NCBI GenBank assembly: GCA_947629825.1
Contig: CANRFF010000003.1
Span: forward strand, 155,731-219,730
Origin: an uncultured Anaeroplasmataceae bacterium
GTDB taxonomy: Bacteria > Bacillota_I > Bacilli_A > Acholeplasmatales > Anaeroplasmataceae
Reading direction: 5' to 3'
Length of the DNA stretch: 64,000 nt
Part shown: in pieces, positions 7,436 to 16,204 of the stretch
Layout of the letters: every line of letters begins with the position of its first letter
Numbering within the stretch: the first letter of the stretch is position 1
Notes under the pieces: generated by a model
Told to the model about the DNA's origin: nothing
Seen by the model: only the letters and a program-made list of their open reading frames with translations
Databases searched by the model: none
Translations under genes and position numbers: made by a program

Positions 7436-9010
7436 ATGAGAAAAATGAAATGTCTGATTGCCGTGGGAATCTTCTTCATCGGAATGATTCTTGTGGCGTG
7501 TACCAATAAAAATATTGATGTTTCCGGGACGATGTCCATTCAGGAATATACCTCATCTTTGAAAATCGACTCTTCTTATCAGGATCCGAGTGAACAACTG
7601 ACTCGGGAATTGGTGAAAATCAGCGTGCAGTTGAGTACGGACGGAGAAGACGTGGAGAAAAAAGACGTTACGATCGATTTGGAAAAAATGGAAGGGGCAA
7701 CGGTGGAATTTACTTCTTTGGACGTGGGAACGGAATATACGGTCGAACTGATTGCATATTATGACGGAGCGCACAAGAAATTGGATGCGCAAACGGTATC
7801 GACGCTTTCCCATGGGGAAACAGAAGAAGACCCGATTGAAATCCATACCGCTACGGATTTGAAAAATATGGATCGGGATCCGGACGCCTATTACAAACTG
7901 ATGGCAGACATCGATTTCCAATCGGAAAGTCTGTCGGCCATTTTCAATACGTCGAATCCTTTTTTAGGACATTTCGACGGGAACGGAAAAAGCATTTCCA
8001 ATGTTTTATTGGGATCGGAATCGACGTACAGCGGAATTTTCGGTGTGATTTCCGGGGAAGGAAAAAGCGAAAGTAAACAGGCCACCGTGAAGAATCTGAA
8101 GTTGAAAAACATCACGTATGATGCGGAACGCTCCAATCGGTATCTTGGGGCTTTGGCCGGAAAAATCGAAAATTGTGCGGTGGAATCCGTAACGGTGGAA
8201 AATGTCCGGTTCACTTGTCGGTGTTGGTCCTCTTCCACGATTATGGTGGGGGCTTTGGCCGGTTGGGCGGTCAATTCCACGATAAATCATATTATCGTTA
8301 AAGGAATCGAGTTGGAACTTCCCGTCGCAAGATTTCATGTATATGTGGGCGGTTTGATTGGTTCTTGCGAAGAAGTATCCATCGGCAATTCTTCCGTCGA
8401 AGGAACGATTTCGGCACAGATCACTCATACTTCCGTTAATGACGGATATGCTTATATCGGTGGTTTTGTCGGAGTGAACGATTCTGTGAAACCGATGAAA
8501 AACTGTTATGCCAAATGTGATATTACCGTTACCGAAGATTCGGTATATTCCGGTTATCGAAGTTATACGTCCTGCGTCGGCGGTTTTGTCGGTCGAAACT
8601 GGCGGAACAACTGTAATATCGACGGCTGTGCGGCCATTGGTCAAATGGATATCACGCTTTCTTTTGCCTATACGGTTTATGTCGGTGGTTTTTACGGAGA
8701 TTTGATTTTCGGCTCCGTTTTAAAGAATTGTTTTTATGTTCCCACCAAAGAGGGTCTGAAAGTGAGATTGATGAGTGCGGAAGTATCGGACGACGAAAAA
8801 GAAGAAGGAATTACCAAACAGACCGCTTTTGTGGGATTGACCGTCGGTTATTGTGATGAGTATTCCATACTGGATCATGTGTTTGCTTATCAGTCGTTAT
8901 GGAGTGTCGTTCCCGAAGGATCCGACCAAAATCACATTACGGTTGCCGCTTCGGCGATCAGTTCGGATTTATCGATATTGAGTGAATTTGTCCGAAGCGC
9001 CATTGTCTGA
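7436..9010 (+). CDS. Surface lipoprotein with GLUG-type repeats
   Basis: A 524-residue secreted lipoprotein. The ATG at 7436 follows AAGGA at 7421-7425. Residues 1-22 form a lipoprotein signal peptide with the lipobox LVAC, so Cys at about 22 would be lipidated after cleavage. Residues 30-120 look like a small beta-sandwich (fibronectin-like) domain. From about residue 125 there is a beta-helix made of GLUG-type repeats: LGALAG, VGALAGWA, VGGLIGS, IGGFVGV, VGGFVGRN and VGGFYGD, spaced 40-70 residues apart. Such repeats are found in bacterial adhesins and surface proteins. It is therefore an exported protein tethered to the outer face of the membrane, with a probable binding or adhesion role; the ligand is unknown. 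Only 30 bases separate it from cysS, which probably shares its transcript. Confidence 0.8.
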   Translation: MRKMKCLIAVGIFFIGMILVACTNKNIDVSGTMSIQEYTSSLKIDSSYQDPSEQLTRELVKISVQLSTDGEDVEKKDVTIDLEKMEGATVEFTSLDVGTEYTVELIAYYDGAHKKLDAQTVSTLSHGETEEDPIEIHTATDLKNMDRDPDAYYKLMADIDFQSESLSAIFNTSNPFLGHFDGNGKSISNVLLGSESTYSGIFGVISGEGKSESKQATVKNLKLKNITYDAERSNRYLGALAGKIENCAVESVTVENVRFTCRCWSSSTIMVGALAGWAVNSTINHIIVKGIELELPVARFHVYVGGLIGSCEEVSIGNSSVEGTISAQITHTSVNDGYAYIGGFVGVNDSVKPMKNCYAKCDITVTEDSVYSGYRSYTSCVGGFVGRNWRNNCNIDGCAAIGQMDITLSFAYTVYVGGFYGDLIFGSVLKNCFYVPTKEGLKVRLMSAEVSDDEKEEGITKQTAFVGLTVGYCDEYSILDHVFAYQSLWSVVPEGSDQNHITVAASAISSDLSILSEFVRSAIV

Positions 9011-9040
9011 AAAATCTTCGGAATCAAAGGAGATGAAAAA

Positions 9041-10369
9041 ATGGGATTGATGATTTATAATTCTTTATCGGGAAAAGTGGAAGAATTTCAACCGATTCAT
9101 CCCGGGAAAGTGCAAATGTATGTGTGCGGACCGACCGTTTACAGTTATCTTCATATCGGGAATGCCCGTCCCATTGTTTTTTACGATATTTTGAAAAATT
9201 ATTTAACATTTTTGGGCTATCAGGTCACATATGCTTCTAATGTTACGGACGTGGATGACAAAATCATTCAAGCCGCCATTCGTCAAAACAAAACCGAAAA
9301 AGAAATCGCAGAGTTCTACGAACAGGCATATTATGAGGCGATCGAAAAAGTGGGAAGTCATTTGCCGGATTTGATTCCGCATGCGACGGATTACGTTGCG
9401 GATATGATTGACTTTATCCGGAAGTTATTGGAAGAAGGATATGCTTATGAAGTCGACGGCGATGTTTTTTTCCGGGTTCGGAAAATTTCCGATTACGGCT
9501 GTCTTTCCAAACAGGTTCGGGAAGAGTTGGAACAGGGGGCTCGGATTTCGGTCAATGATAAAAAAGAAGATCCGTTGGATTTTGCGTTGTGGAAAAAGAC
9601 GGAAGTGGGAATTCAGTGGGATTCTCCTTTCGGCAAAGGTCGCCCGGGTTGGCATACCGAATGTGTGGTGATGAACCACCGGTTGTTCGGCGGTCCGATT
9701 GATATTCACGGCGGCGGAATGGATTTGAAATTTCCGCATCACGAAAACGAGATTGCCCAGTGCAATGCGTTATATCATCATCATCTTGCGAAGTACTGGA
9801 TGCATGTGGGAAGAGTGGATTTCGAGGGACAGAAAATGTCCAAATCCAAAGGGAACGTCATATCCGTGAAAGATTTTGAGAATACTAAAGTCGGAATGAT
9901 CGTGAGAATGATTTTGGGTTTTACTCCGTATCGGAATAATTTTTCTTATTCCCAACAATTATATGAACAATATGAAAAGATGTTCGATAAATGGCAACGG
10001 ACTTATCGTCAGGGACTTTACGAACTTCAGGAAAAAGAACTTCATAACGATGCGGTCTGTCAGGAAGATTTGGCGGAATTCGAAAAATGGATGAATCAGG
10101 ATTTGAATGTACAGAATGTTTTGACTTTATTGGAACGAATGATGAAAGAATTGAACTTGGCTCTTCGGGCAAAAAAGATCGAAGAGATTGCGATGAAATG
10201 GAATACGATCGATCGGATTCTTAAAGTATTCGGCATTTGTCTATTCGTAGAGCCGATGACGGAAGAGCAGTTAAACGTTTATCGTTTATGGTTGAAATGT
10301 CGTGAAGAAAAGAACTTTACGCAAGCAGATATTTATCGGAATCAACTGGTAGAGTGGGGAATGATTTAA
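9041..10369 (+). CDS. cysS: Cysteine-tRNA ligase
   Basis: A 442-residue class I aminoacyl-tRNA synthetase that charges tRNA-Cys. The HIGH-type signature appears as HIGNARP (about residue 36), the zinc ligands include CGPTVYS and the CVVMNHR/GGGMDLKFPHHENE regions, and the KMSKS loop is KMSKSKGN (about 265). Length is a little under the usual 460-470, with a shortened C-terminal anticodon-binding part. The ATG at 9041 is preceded by AAAGGAGATG. No T-box leader is visible in the 30 bases before it, so it is probably transcribed from the lipoprotein promoter. The next gene starts 32 bases after its stop. Confidence 0.95.
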   Translation: MGLMIYNSLSGKVEEFQPIHPGKVQMYVCGPTVYSYLHIGNARPIVFYDILKNYLTFLGYQVTYASNVTDVDDKIIQAAIRQNKTEKEIAEFYEQAYYEAIEKVGSHLPDLIPHATDYVADMIDFIRKLLEEGYAYEVDGDVFFRVRKISDYGCLSKQVREELEQGARISVNDKKEDPLDFALWKKTEVGIQWDSPFGKGRPGWHTECVVMNHRLFGGPIDIHGGGMDLKFPHHENEIAQCNALYHHHLAKYWMHVGRVDFEGQKMSKSKGNVISVKDFENTKVGMIVRMILGFTPYRNNFSYSQQLYEQYEKMFDKWQRTYRQGLYELQEKELHNDAVCQEDLAEFEKWMNQDLNVQNVLTLLERMMKELNLALRAKKIEEIAMKWNTIDRILKVFGICLFVEPMTEEQLNVYRLWLKCREEKNFTQADIYRNQLVEWGMI

Positions 10370-10401
10370 AGAAAATATCTGTGTCAAAAGGAGGTATAAA
10401 A

Positions 10402-13400
10402 ATGGCTAATTTTGATGAGAAAAATATTTTTGCGAAAAAGCAGAATCCCGTTTCGGAACCGGCCGAAAAGCCTGTTGAAGAACAGCCTTCTGTAAAAGAA
10501 GAAACGCCGGAACCGGTTTCGGAAGAACCTTCCGTTTCTGAAACGGAGACGACTTCTGAAAGCGATGAGAGTATGACGGTCATCGGAGAAGAATTGCTGG
10601 AATCCGAAAAATTGCAGAAGAAAAGAGAGCGTCAGGCCGCAAAAGAGAAGAAACTGCAGGAAAAAACACGTGAAAAAATGATTCAGACTCATCGAAAAGA
10701 GTTGAAGAAGAATCCGGAAAACATCAAACGGTACGAAACGGATGTCGAAAGCGGTTTGCCGGACGACATTGTGGAAAAAAGAGTTTTTGATAATTTGTTG
10801 AATACATCCAAAAAAGGTTCTACCAAATCCATCAAGAAAATTATTTTTTCCAATATCTTTACGTTTTTCAATATCGTAACCATTTCCATTGCGGTATGGT
10901 TGATGACCGTACAGGCGTGGACCGATCTGGTATTTCTGGTCATTGTCACGGCGAATGTGGTGATTGGAATTTATCAGGAAATCAAAGCGAAAAAAGCGAT
11001 TGATCGGTTGTCGTTGATTTCCGCTCCGACCACTCATGTGGTTCGTGGAGGAAACGAACAGGAAATCAATGTCGAAGACGTGGTTTTAGATGATATTCTG
11101 GTATTGAAAAGCGGAAACCAGATCTGTGCGGACAGTATCGTTGTCCAAGGAAACGTCGAAGTCAACGAATCGTTGTTGACCGGAGAAAGCGACTCGGTTA
11201 TCAAGAAAAAAGGCGATTTGTTGTTTTCGGGTTCTTTTGTGGTTTCCGGAAATTGCAAAGCCCGTGTCGATAAAGTCGGAAAAGAAAATTATATCGAAAA
11301 ACTATCCGATCAAGCGAAAAAATATCAGAAACCGAAATCGGATTTATTGAAGTCTTTGAATTTGATTATTATCGTCATGGCTTCTTTGATTATTCCGATT
11401 GGGGTTACTCTGTTTTGTTTACAATATTTTGCCAACCATATCGATTATGTCACCTGTGTTCGGAAGACGGCAGGAGCAATGGTCGGAATGATTCCTTCGG
11501 GGTTGTGGTTATTGACTTCCGTGGCTCTGTTTGTCGGAATTATCCGCTTGTCGCAGAAAAATGTTCTGGTTCAGGAATTGTATTGTATCGAGATGCTTGC
11601 GCGCGTCAACGTATTGTGTTTGGATAAAACGGGAACGATTACGGACGGCACCATGAGTGTCAAAGAAGTGATCGACTTTAATACGCTATACGGTTTGTCC
11701 ACCAAAAATATCATATCGGCGATGTTGAATGCGCTCAACGAGTCGAATTTGACGGCACAGGCACTGGAAACCAAATTCGGATTGAATAAACGAATGAAAC
11801 ATATTGCGACGATTCCGTTCAATTCCCAAAGAAAATTCAATGCGGTTACTTTTGACAAAATGGGAACTTTTGCGTTGGGGGCACCGGAATTCGTGTTGAA
11901 AGACAATTATGCGATTGTTCATAAGGAAGTCGACAAATATGCTTCTATGGGATATCGTGTTCTGAGTTTGGCTCATTTCAACGGAATGATTGAAAACAAT
12001 CAGTTGCCGAAGAGCAATCCGGAAATTATATCGCTCATTTTAATCGAGGACAATATTCGTCCGGATGCGATTGAAACGATTGACTATTTCAAAAAGAGCG
12101 GTGTGGAAGTTCGTGTGATTTCGGGAGATAATCCGATTACGGTTTCCAAGATTTCCGAACGGGCGGGCATCGAAAATGCCGATCAGTATATTTCTTTGGA
12201 CGGACTTTCCGATATGGAAGTGGAAAGAGCCGCTTTGAAATATACGGTGTTCGGACGGGTATCGCCTTCCCAAAAGAAACTATTGGTAACAACGCTCAAA
12301 AGTGCCGGAAAGACCGTCGCCATGACCGGAGACGGTGTCAACGATATTTTGGCGTTGAAAGAAGCGGACTGCAGTATTGCGATTGCTTCCGGAAGCGAAG
12401 CGGCCCGGAATGTTTCCCATTTGGTTTTGTTGGATTCCAATTTCGGATCGATGCCGAAAGTGGTTTCCGAGGGAAGAAGAGTCATCAATAATGTCAGCAG
12501 CGTTGCGGCTTTATTCTTAACGAAGACGATTTTCTCTTTGTTGTTGGCCATTCAAGCGATGTTGTCCCGAGGGGTTTATCCGATTTCGACCAATCAACTG
12601 ATTATGATCGATTTGTTTGCGATTGGAATTCCGTCGTTCTTCTTGGCACTGGAGCCGAACAACAACGAGGTTCGCGGTAAATTCCTGAGTAATGTCATCA
12701 AAGGGGCTTTGCCGGGGGCATTGACCATTTTGATTATTTCGTTACTGGTTTTCTTGTTGTCGGAAAGTTTGGATTTGGACAGCATTTCCCTTTCTACGAT
12801 TATTGTCATAGCGGCAACGTATACCTGTCTTATGGTTCTGTTTAAAGTATGTAAACCATTAAATACGTTACGGCGAATCTTATGTATCGGTTGTTTCGGG
12901 GCTTCTTTGATTATTTCGGTATTGTTACCGCAGTTTTTGGAATTGAGACCGTTGGTGCACTTTTCTCAATATTATTCGACCAATCTCCAACAAGAGATTA
13001 TGACGTCGTATCCGAGTGTGGAAATCAGCCGGGAATATTATTATGTTTTCGACGGAAAAGTAACGGAATTTCAAAAAACCGCTGCCCAAAGAAATATCAA
13101 TGTGTCCAGTCAATATGATGCGGAAAACGGGAAATACACTTATGTTCTGAACGGAACAAATATTTACGAAGATGTCGTTATTCCGCAGATTTCCCTGACG
13201 TCCGGCGGAAATATCGTTTTGGGCGGATATGAAACGTTTTTGCTCAATAATCCGGTGGAAAATTCCGTTACGCTCGAAGAAAATAAAGAATATCTGATTT
13301 ACGAAGATCACTTTGAAAAGAACTTCTGTATCGACGAAGACGGAAAATTATATTATAAAGTGATCGGCTTTGACGAAACGACGAAAACGAACAAAGAAAT

Positions 13401-14274
13401 TTTACTGGCGGTCATGAGAACCTTGACGGATACCTCTTCGTATTATAATTTTTACAATAAGTACGGAGAAACCAAAACGAAAGACGTTCAGGTATGTCTG
13501 ATGCCGAAAGTGGAACTGAATAACGACGAATTGTTGGTAACGACGTTCAATTCCAGCATTCAGTCTTCCAGTATGGACTATACGTTCAAGACCAATGTCA
13601 GTGGCAATTTAACATTGAAAATCGATACGAAGACACTGGAGTTGTTGGTTAACGGAAAACCATTGACGTATCTTTTGGAAGACGGCGTTCGTACGGATAC
13701 ATTTAAAATTCAAATGCCTACGTTCTCTTTCAAAGAAGATCGACGGATTTTAATCAATGGAATCGATACGCAAATTCCGGCAAATACGTTCGGAATTCAA
13801 AGTCCGATCGATGCAAACGGGAATGTGGCGGATTATTCCAAGTTGAAAGTCGTTCCGTATGATTCTTTGTATTATATTACGAATAATTCCAGTTCTTCGA
13901 TTTTCGGAGAATCCAATAGTAACGTGAGATTGTCTCATCCGGAATTGTGTCCGGAAATTTCGGTAACGGAAGCCGGAAATTATATTATCGACGGATATTA
14001 TACGGAATTCAAATCCAATTCCCGACTGTTGAATCCGAAAGTAGACAACAATTATTATCTGATTTTGGGCGATGTGAAAACGGATTATCGGATTTCTCCT
14101 TCGACCATTACGGTTACCAACAGCGGCTTGGTTCAGGAATTGTCCACTCCGGCCAAAATTTTCTTGGTGATGTTGTGTTTGTTGGCAGTACCTCTGATGA
14201 AAATTTTCCAAGCAGCTGTTCCGTGGATCAAAAAGCAAGTCAAATGGGTGCAGAAAATCTTATCTAAATTCTGA
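10402..14274 (+). CDS. Large P-type cation ATPase with N-terminal charged region and C-terminal extracytoplasmic domain
   Basis: A 1290-residue HAD-type P-type ATPase starting at the ATG at 10402 behind AAAAGGAGG. Residues 1-130 are a Glu/Pro/Ser-rich low-complexity stretch followed by a Lys/Glu-rich helix. The catalytic core then follows: LLTGES (actuator), LDKTGTITDG with the phosphorylated Asp at residue 408, and TGDGVNDILALKEAD (hinge). The SEAARNVSHLVLLDSNF stretch resembles the CtpE-like group, known to move Ca2+ in mycobacteria, but the ion here is not determined. After the usual last membrane helices (near residue 860) comes about 400 extra residues, apparently outside the cell, then a further membrane helix and a basic C terminus. 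The tail contains repeated beta-strand units such as PEISVTEAGNYIIDGYYTEF and PQISLTSGGNIVLGGYETF. A typical member ends near 800-900 residues, so the tail is the unusual part. Confidence 0.85.
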   Translation: MANFDEKNIFAKKQNPVSEPAEKPVEEQPSVKEETPEPVSEEPSVSETETTSESDESMTVIGEELLESEKLQKKRERQAAKEKKLQEKTREKMIQTHRKELKKNPENIKRYETDVESGLPDDIVEKRVFDNLLNTSKKGSTKSIKKIIFSNIFTFFNIVTISIAVWLMTVQAWTDLVFLVIVTANVVIGIYQEIKAKKAIDRLSLISAPTTHVVRGGNEQEINVEDVVLDDILVLKSGNQICADSIVVQGNVEVNESLLTGESDSVIKKKGDLLFSGSFVVSGNCKARVDKVGKENYIEKLSDQAKKYQKPKSDLLKSLNLIIIVMASLIIPIGVTLFCLQYFANHIDYVTCVRKTAGAMVGMIPSGLWLLTSVALFVGIIRLSQKNVLVQELYCIEMLARVNVLCLDKTGTITDGTMSVKEVIDFNTLYGLSTKNIISAMLNALNESNLTAQALETKFGLNKRMKHIATIPFNSQRKFNAVTFDKMGTFALGAPEFVLKDNYAIVHKEVDKYASMGYRVLSLAHFNGMIENNQLPKSNPEIISLILIEDNIRPDAIETIDYFKKSGVEVRVISGDNPITVSKISERAGIENADQYISLDGLSDMEVERAALKYTVFGRVSPSQKKLLVTTLKSAGKTVAMTGDGVNDILALKEADCSIAIASGSEAARNVSHLVLLDSNFGSMPKVVSEGRRVINNVSSVAALFLTKTIFSLLLAIQAMLSRGVYPISTNQLIMIDLFAIGIPSFFLALEPNNNEVRGKFLSNVIKGALPGALTILIISLLVFLLSESLDLDSISLSTIIVIAATYTCLMVLFKVCKPLNTLRRILCIGCFGASLIISVLLPQFLELRPLVHFSQYYSTNLQQEIMTSYPSVEISREYYYVFDGKVTEFQKTAAQRNINVSSQYDAENGKYTYVLNGTNIYEDVVIPQISLTSGGNIVLGGYETFLLNNPVENSVTLEENKEYLIYEDHFEKNFCIDEDGKLYYKVIGFDETTKTNKEILLAVMRTLTDTSSYYNFYNKYGETKTKDVQVCLMPKVELNNDELLVTTFNSSIQSSSMDYTFKTNVSGNLTLKIDTKTLELLVNGKPLTYLLEDGVRTDTFKIQMPTFSFKEDRRILINGIDTQIPANTFGIQSPIDANGNVADYSKLKVVPYDSLYYITNNSSSSIFGESNSNVRLSHPELCPEISVTEAGNYIIDGYYTEFKSNSRLLNPKVDNNYYLILGDVKTDYRISPSTITVTNSGLVQELSTPAKIFLVMLCLLAVPLMKIFQAAVPWIKKQVKWVQKILSKF

Positions 14275-14335
14275 AAATTTGTTTCTTTTGTTATAAATTG
14301 TCTTTCTTTGTCTCACACTATACTTGGGTGATAGT

Positions 14336-14500
14336 TTGATACCGAAGACGAAAGAAGAAGAAAATCTGGAACGAATCCGAAGAATGAATATCGTTCGTCA
14401 GCAACTGGTCATTTCCGATCAGTTTTACGATGAAGAGATTGCGAATGAATTTTATTTGTTGGCACCGGTAGACATCAATGATATGTATAATCAGAATTAG
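14336..14500 (+). CDS. Possible small protein, up to 54 aa
   Basis: An open frame ending in TAG at 14498-14500 and directly followed by a strong terminator encodes a charged, helical peptide: LIPKTKEEENLERIRR, then MNIVRQQLVISDQFYDEEIA. Possible starts are TTG at 14324 or 14336 or ATG at 14384 (38 residues); none has a good ribosome site. The terminator directly after the stop and possible promoter elements (TTGTCT at 14298, TATACT at 14319, 15-base spacer) support a short transcription unit. Its product could equally be a small RNA. No homology is recognised. Confidence 0.45.
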   Translation: MIPKTKEEENLERIRRMNIVRQQLVISDQFYDEEIANEFYLLAPVDINDMYNQN

Positions 14501-14527
14501 CGGGAATCGGATATTCCCGCTTTTTTA
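14500..14527 (+). terminator. Intrinsic terminator
   Basis: Perfect 8-bp GC-rich stem GCGGGAAT / ATTCCCGC with loop CGGAT, followed by TTTTTT. It overlaps the last base of the small ORF's stop codon. Confidence 0.85.
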
Positions 14528-14561
14528 TTGAAAAACAAATATTTTTCACTTCCTTTATGGG

Positions 14562-14590
14562 TTGTAAAAAAAAACAAAATGGATTATAAT
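14562..14590 (+). promoter_or_regulatory. Promoter of the aldolase gene
   Basis: TTGTAA (14562-14567), 17-base spacer rich in A, TATAAT (14585-14590); 22 bases then lead to AGGAGG at 14612-14617. This is a strong constitutive-looking arrangement, as expected for a glycolytic gene. Confidence 0.82.
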
Positions 14591-14628
14591 AATATATAAA
14601 CAGATACAATTAGGAGGATAAATTTCAT

Positions 14629-15498
14629 ATGCCATTAGTAAATGTAAAAGATATGATGGAAAAGGCCAGAAAAGGCCACTATGCCGTAGGTGCATTCAAT
14701 ATCAACAATCTTGAATGGACAAAATCGATTCTTCAAACGGCAGAAGAATTAAAAGCTCCGGTCATTTTGGGAGTTTCCGAAGGAGCCAACAAATATATGA
14801 CCGGATACAAAGTAGTAGCGGATATGGTAAAAGCAATGATCGAAACGTTGAATATTACCGTTCCCGTTGCGCTTCATCTGGATCACGGAACGTATGAGGG
14901 AGCTCAAAAAGCATTGGCTGCCGGATACTCTTCGGTTATGTTTGACGGATCTCATTACAGCATTGAAGAAAATGTAGAAAAGACCAAAGAGATCGTTGCG
15001 CTTGCCAAGAAAATGCATGCGACGGTAGAAGCCGAAGTCGGATCCATCGGTGGTGAAGAAGACGGAGTTACCGGACGGGGAGAAGTCGCAGATCCGAATC
15101 AATGTAAAATGATTGCCGATTTGGGAATCGATATGTTGGCTGCCGGAATCGGAAATATTCACGGACAATATCCGGCAAATTGGCAAGGATTGGATTTCGA
15201 AACGTTGGCGGAAATCAAGAAAGTTTGCGGAGATATGCCGTTGGTATTGCATGGCGGAACGGGAATTCCGGAACATATGATCAAAAAAGCAATTTCTTTG
15301 GGCGTATGTAAAATCAATGTCAATACGGAATGTCAGTTGGCATTCGCATCGGCTACGAGAGCCTATATCGAAGCCGGAAAAGATCGCGAAAAGAAAGGCT
15401 TTGACCCACGGAAACTGTTGGCACCGGGTGCGGAAGCAATCAAACAAACCGTTCGTGAAAAAATGGAAATGTTCGGTTGTATCGGAAAAGCAGAATAA
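14629..15498 (+). CDS. fba: Class II fructose-bisphosphate aldolase
   Basis: A 289-residue zinc-dependent aldolase that splits fructose 1,6-bisphosphate into dihydroxyacetone phosphate and glyceraldehyde 3-phosphate. Family motifs are intact: LHLDHGTYEGAQKA with the zinc-binding His and catalytic Asp region, EAEVGSIGGEEDG, LHGGTGIPE and KINVNTE (phosphate and zinc binding). Length and spacing match the Gram-positive FbaA type. The ATG at 14629 is set by AGGAGG at 14612-14617. The isomerase gene follows after 51 bases, a gap that holds a hairpin (15500-15531) which might reduce but not stop read-through. Confidence 0.95.
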   Translation: MPLVNVKDMMEKARKGHYAVGAFNINNLEWTKSILQTAEELKAPVILGVSEGANKYMTGYKVVADMVKAMIETLNITVPVALHLDHGTYEGAQKALAAGYSSVMFDGSHYSIEENVEKTKEIVALAKKMHATVEAEVGSIGGEEDGVTGRGEVADPNQCKMIADLGIDMLAAGIGNIHGQYPANWQGLDFETLAEIKKVCGDMPLVLHGGTGIPEHMIKKAISLGVCKINVNTECQLAFASATRAYIEAGKDREKKGFDPRKLLAPGAEAIKQTVREKMEMFGCIGKAE

Positions 15499-15549
15499 AT
15501 ACGAAAAAGGACGATTTTATCGCCCTTTCGTTTATATGGAGGTAAAATG

Positions 15550-16188
15550 ATGAAAATTGCGCTGATCAATGAAAATTCTCAGGCAAATAAAAACGAATTG
15601 ATCTATAAAACACTGAGTCGGGTTGCCGGCAAATACGGACATGAAGTGTACAATTACGGAATGTTTGACGAAACCGACACTCCTTTGACCTATGTTCAAA
15701 ACGGCTTGTTGGCAGCGATTCTCTTGAATTCCGGTGCCGCTGATTTTGTGGTAACGGGGTGCGGAACGGGAAGCGGAGCGATGCTTGCGTGCAATTCTTT
15801 TCCGAAAGTACTTTGCGGATTGATTGTCGATCCGTCGGACGCTTATCTGTTTGCGCAAATCAATGACGGAAACTGTGCCGCCTTTCCTTTTGCCAAAGGA
15901 TTTGGTTGGGGAGCCGAACTCAATCTGGAATATTGTTTCGAAAAGTTATTCGGAACTCCGACGGGACAAGGATATCCGAAAGAAAGAGCGATTCCGGAAC
16001 AAACGAACAAACGGATTTTGGATTCCGTCAAAGAAATTTCCCATACTCCGATGATCGAAATTCTGAAAAGAATCGATGCCGATTTTTTACGGGCGACCAT
16101 TCATCGGAATTCTTTTGAAAAATTCTTTTTCGAAAATGCCAAAGATCCGGAAATCAAAGAATACTGTCGACAAGTTCTCGAACGATAA
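15550..16188 (+). CDS. RpiB/LacA/LacB-family sugar-phosphate isomerase
   Basis: A 212-residue protein of the RpiB/LacAB fold, cytoplasmic aldose-ketose phosphate isomerases (ribose-5-phosphate, galactose-6-phosphate or allose-6-phosphate). It has the N-terminal Rossmann-like start MKIALINEN, the catalytic-loop motif VTGCGTGSGAMLACN with the conserved Cys, and a C-terminal extension of about 60 residues beyond the roughly 150-residue minimal RpiB, so it belongs to the longer subgroup. Of the two adjacent ATG codons the one at 15550 is better spaced (seven bases) from GGAGG at 15538-15542. It lies between fba and a glycosyltransferase, which fits central carbon metabolism. The exact sugar cannot be assigned. 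Confidence 0.78.
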   Translation: MKIALINENSQANKNELIYKTLSRVAGKYGHEVYNYGMFDETDTPLTYVQNGLLAAILLNSGAADFVVTGCGTGSGAMLACNSFPKVLCGLIVDPSDAYLFAQINDGNCAAFPFAKGFGWGAELNLEYCFEKLFGTPTGQGYPKERAIPEQTNKRILDSVKEISHTPMIEILKRIDADFLRATIHRNSFEKFFFENAKDPEIKEYCRQVLER

Positions 16189-16204
16189 AACGGAAGTGAT
16201 GTCT

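Noticed and set aside
15500..15531. Hairpin between fba and the RpiB-type gene as a terminator
   Set aside because: The stem is imperfect and no T-run follows, so it is at most a processing or attenuation site.
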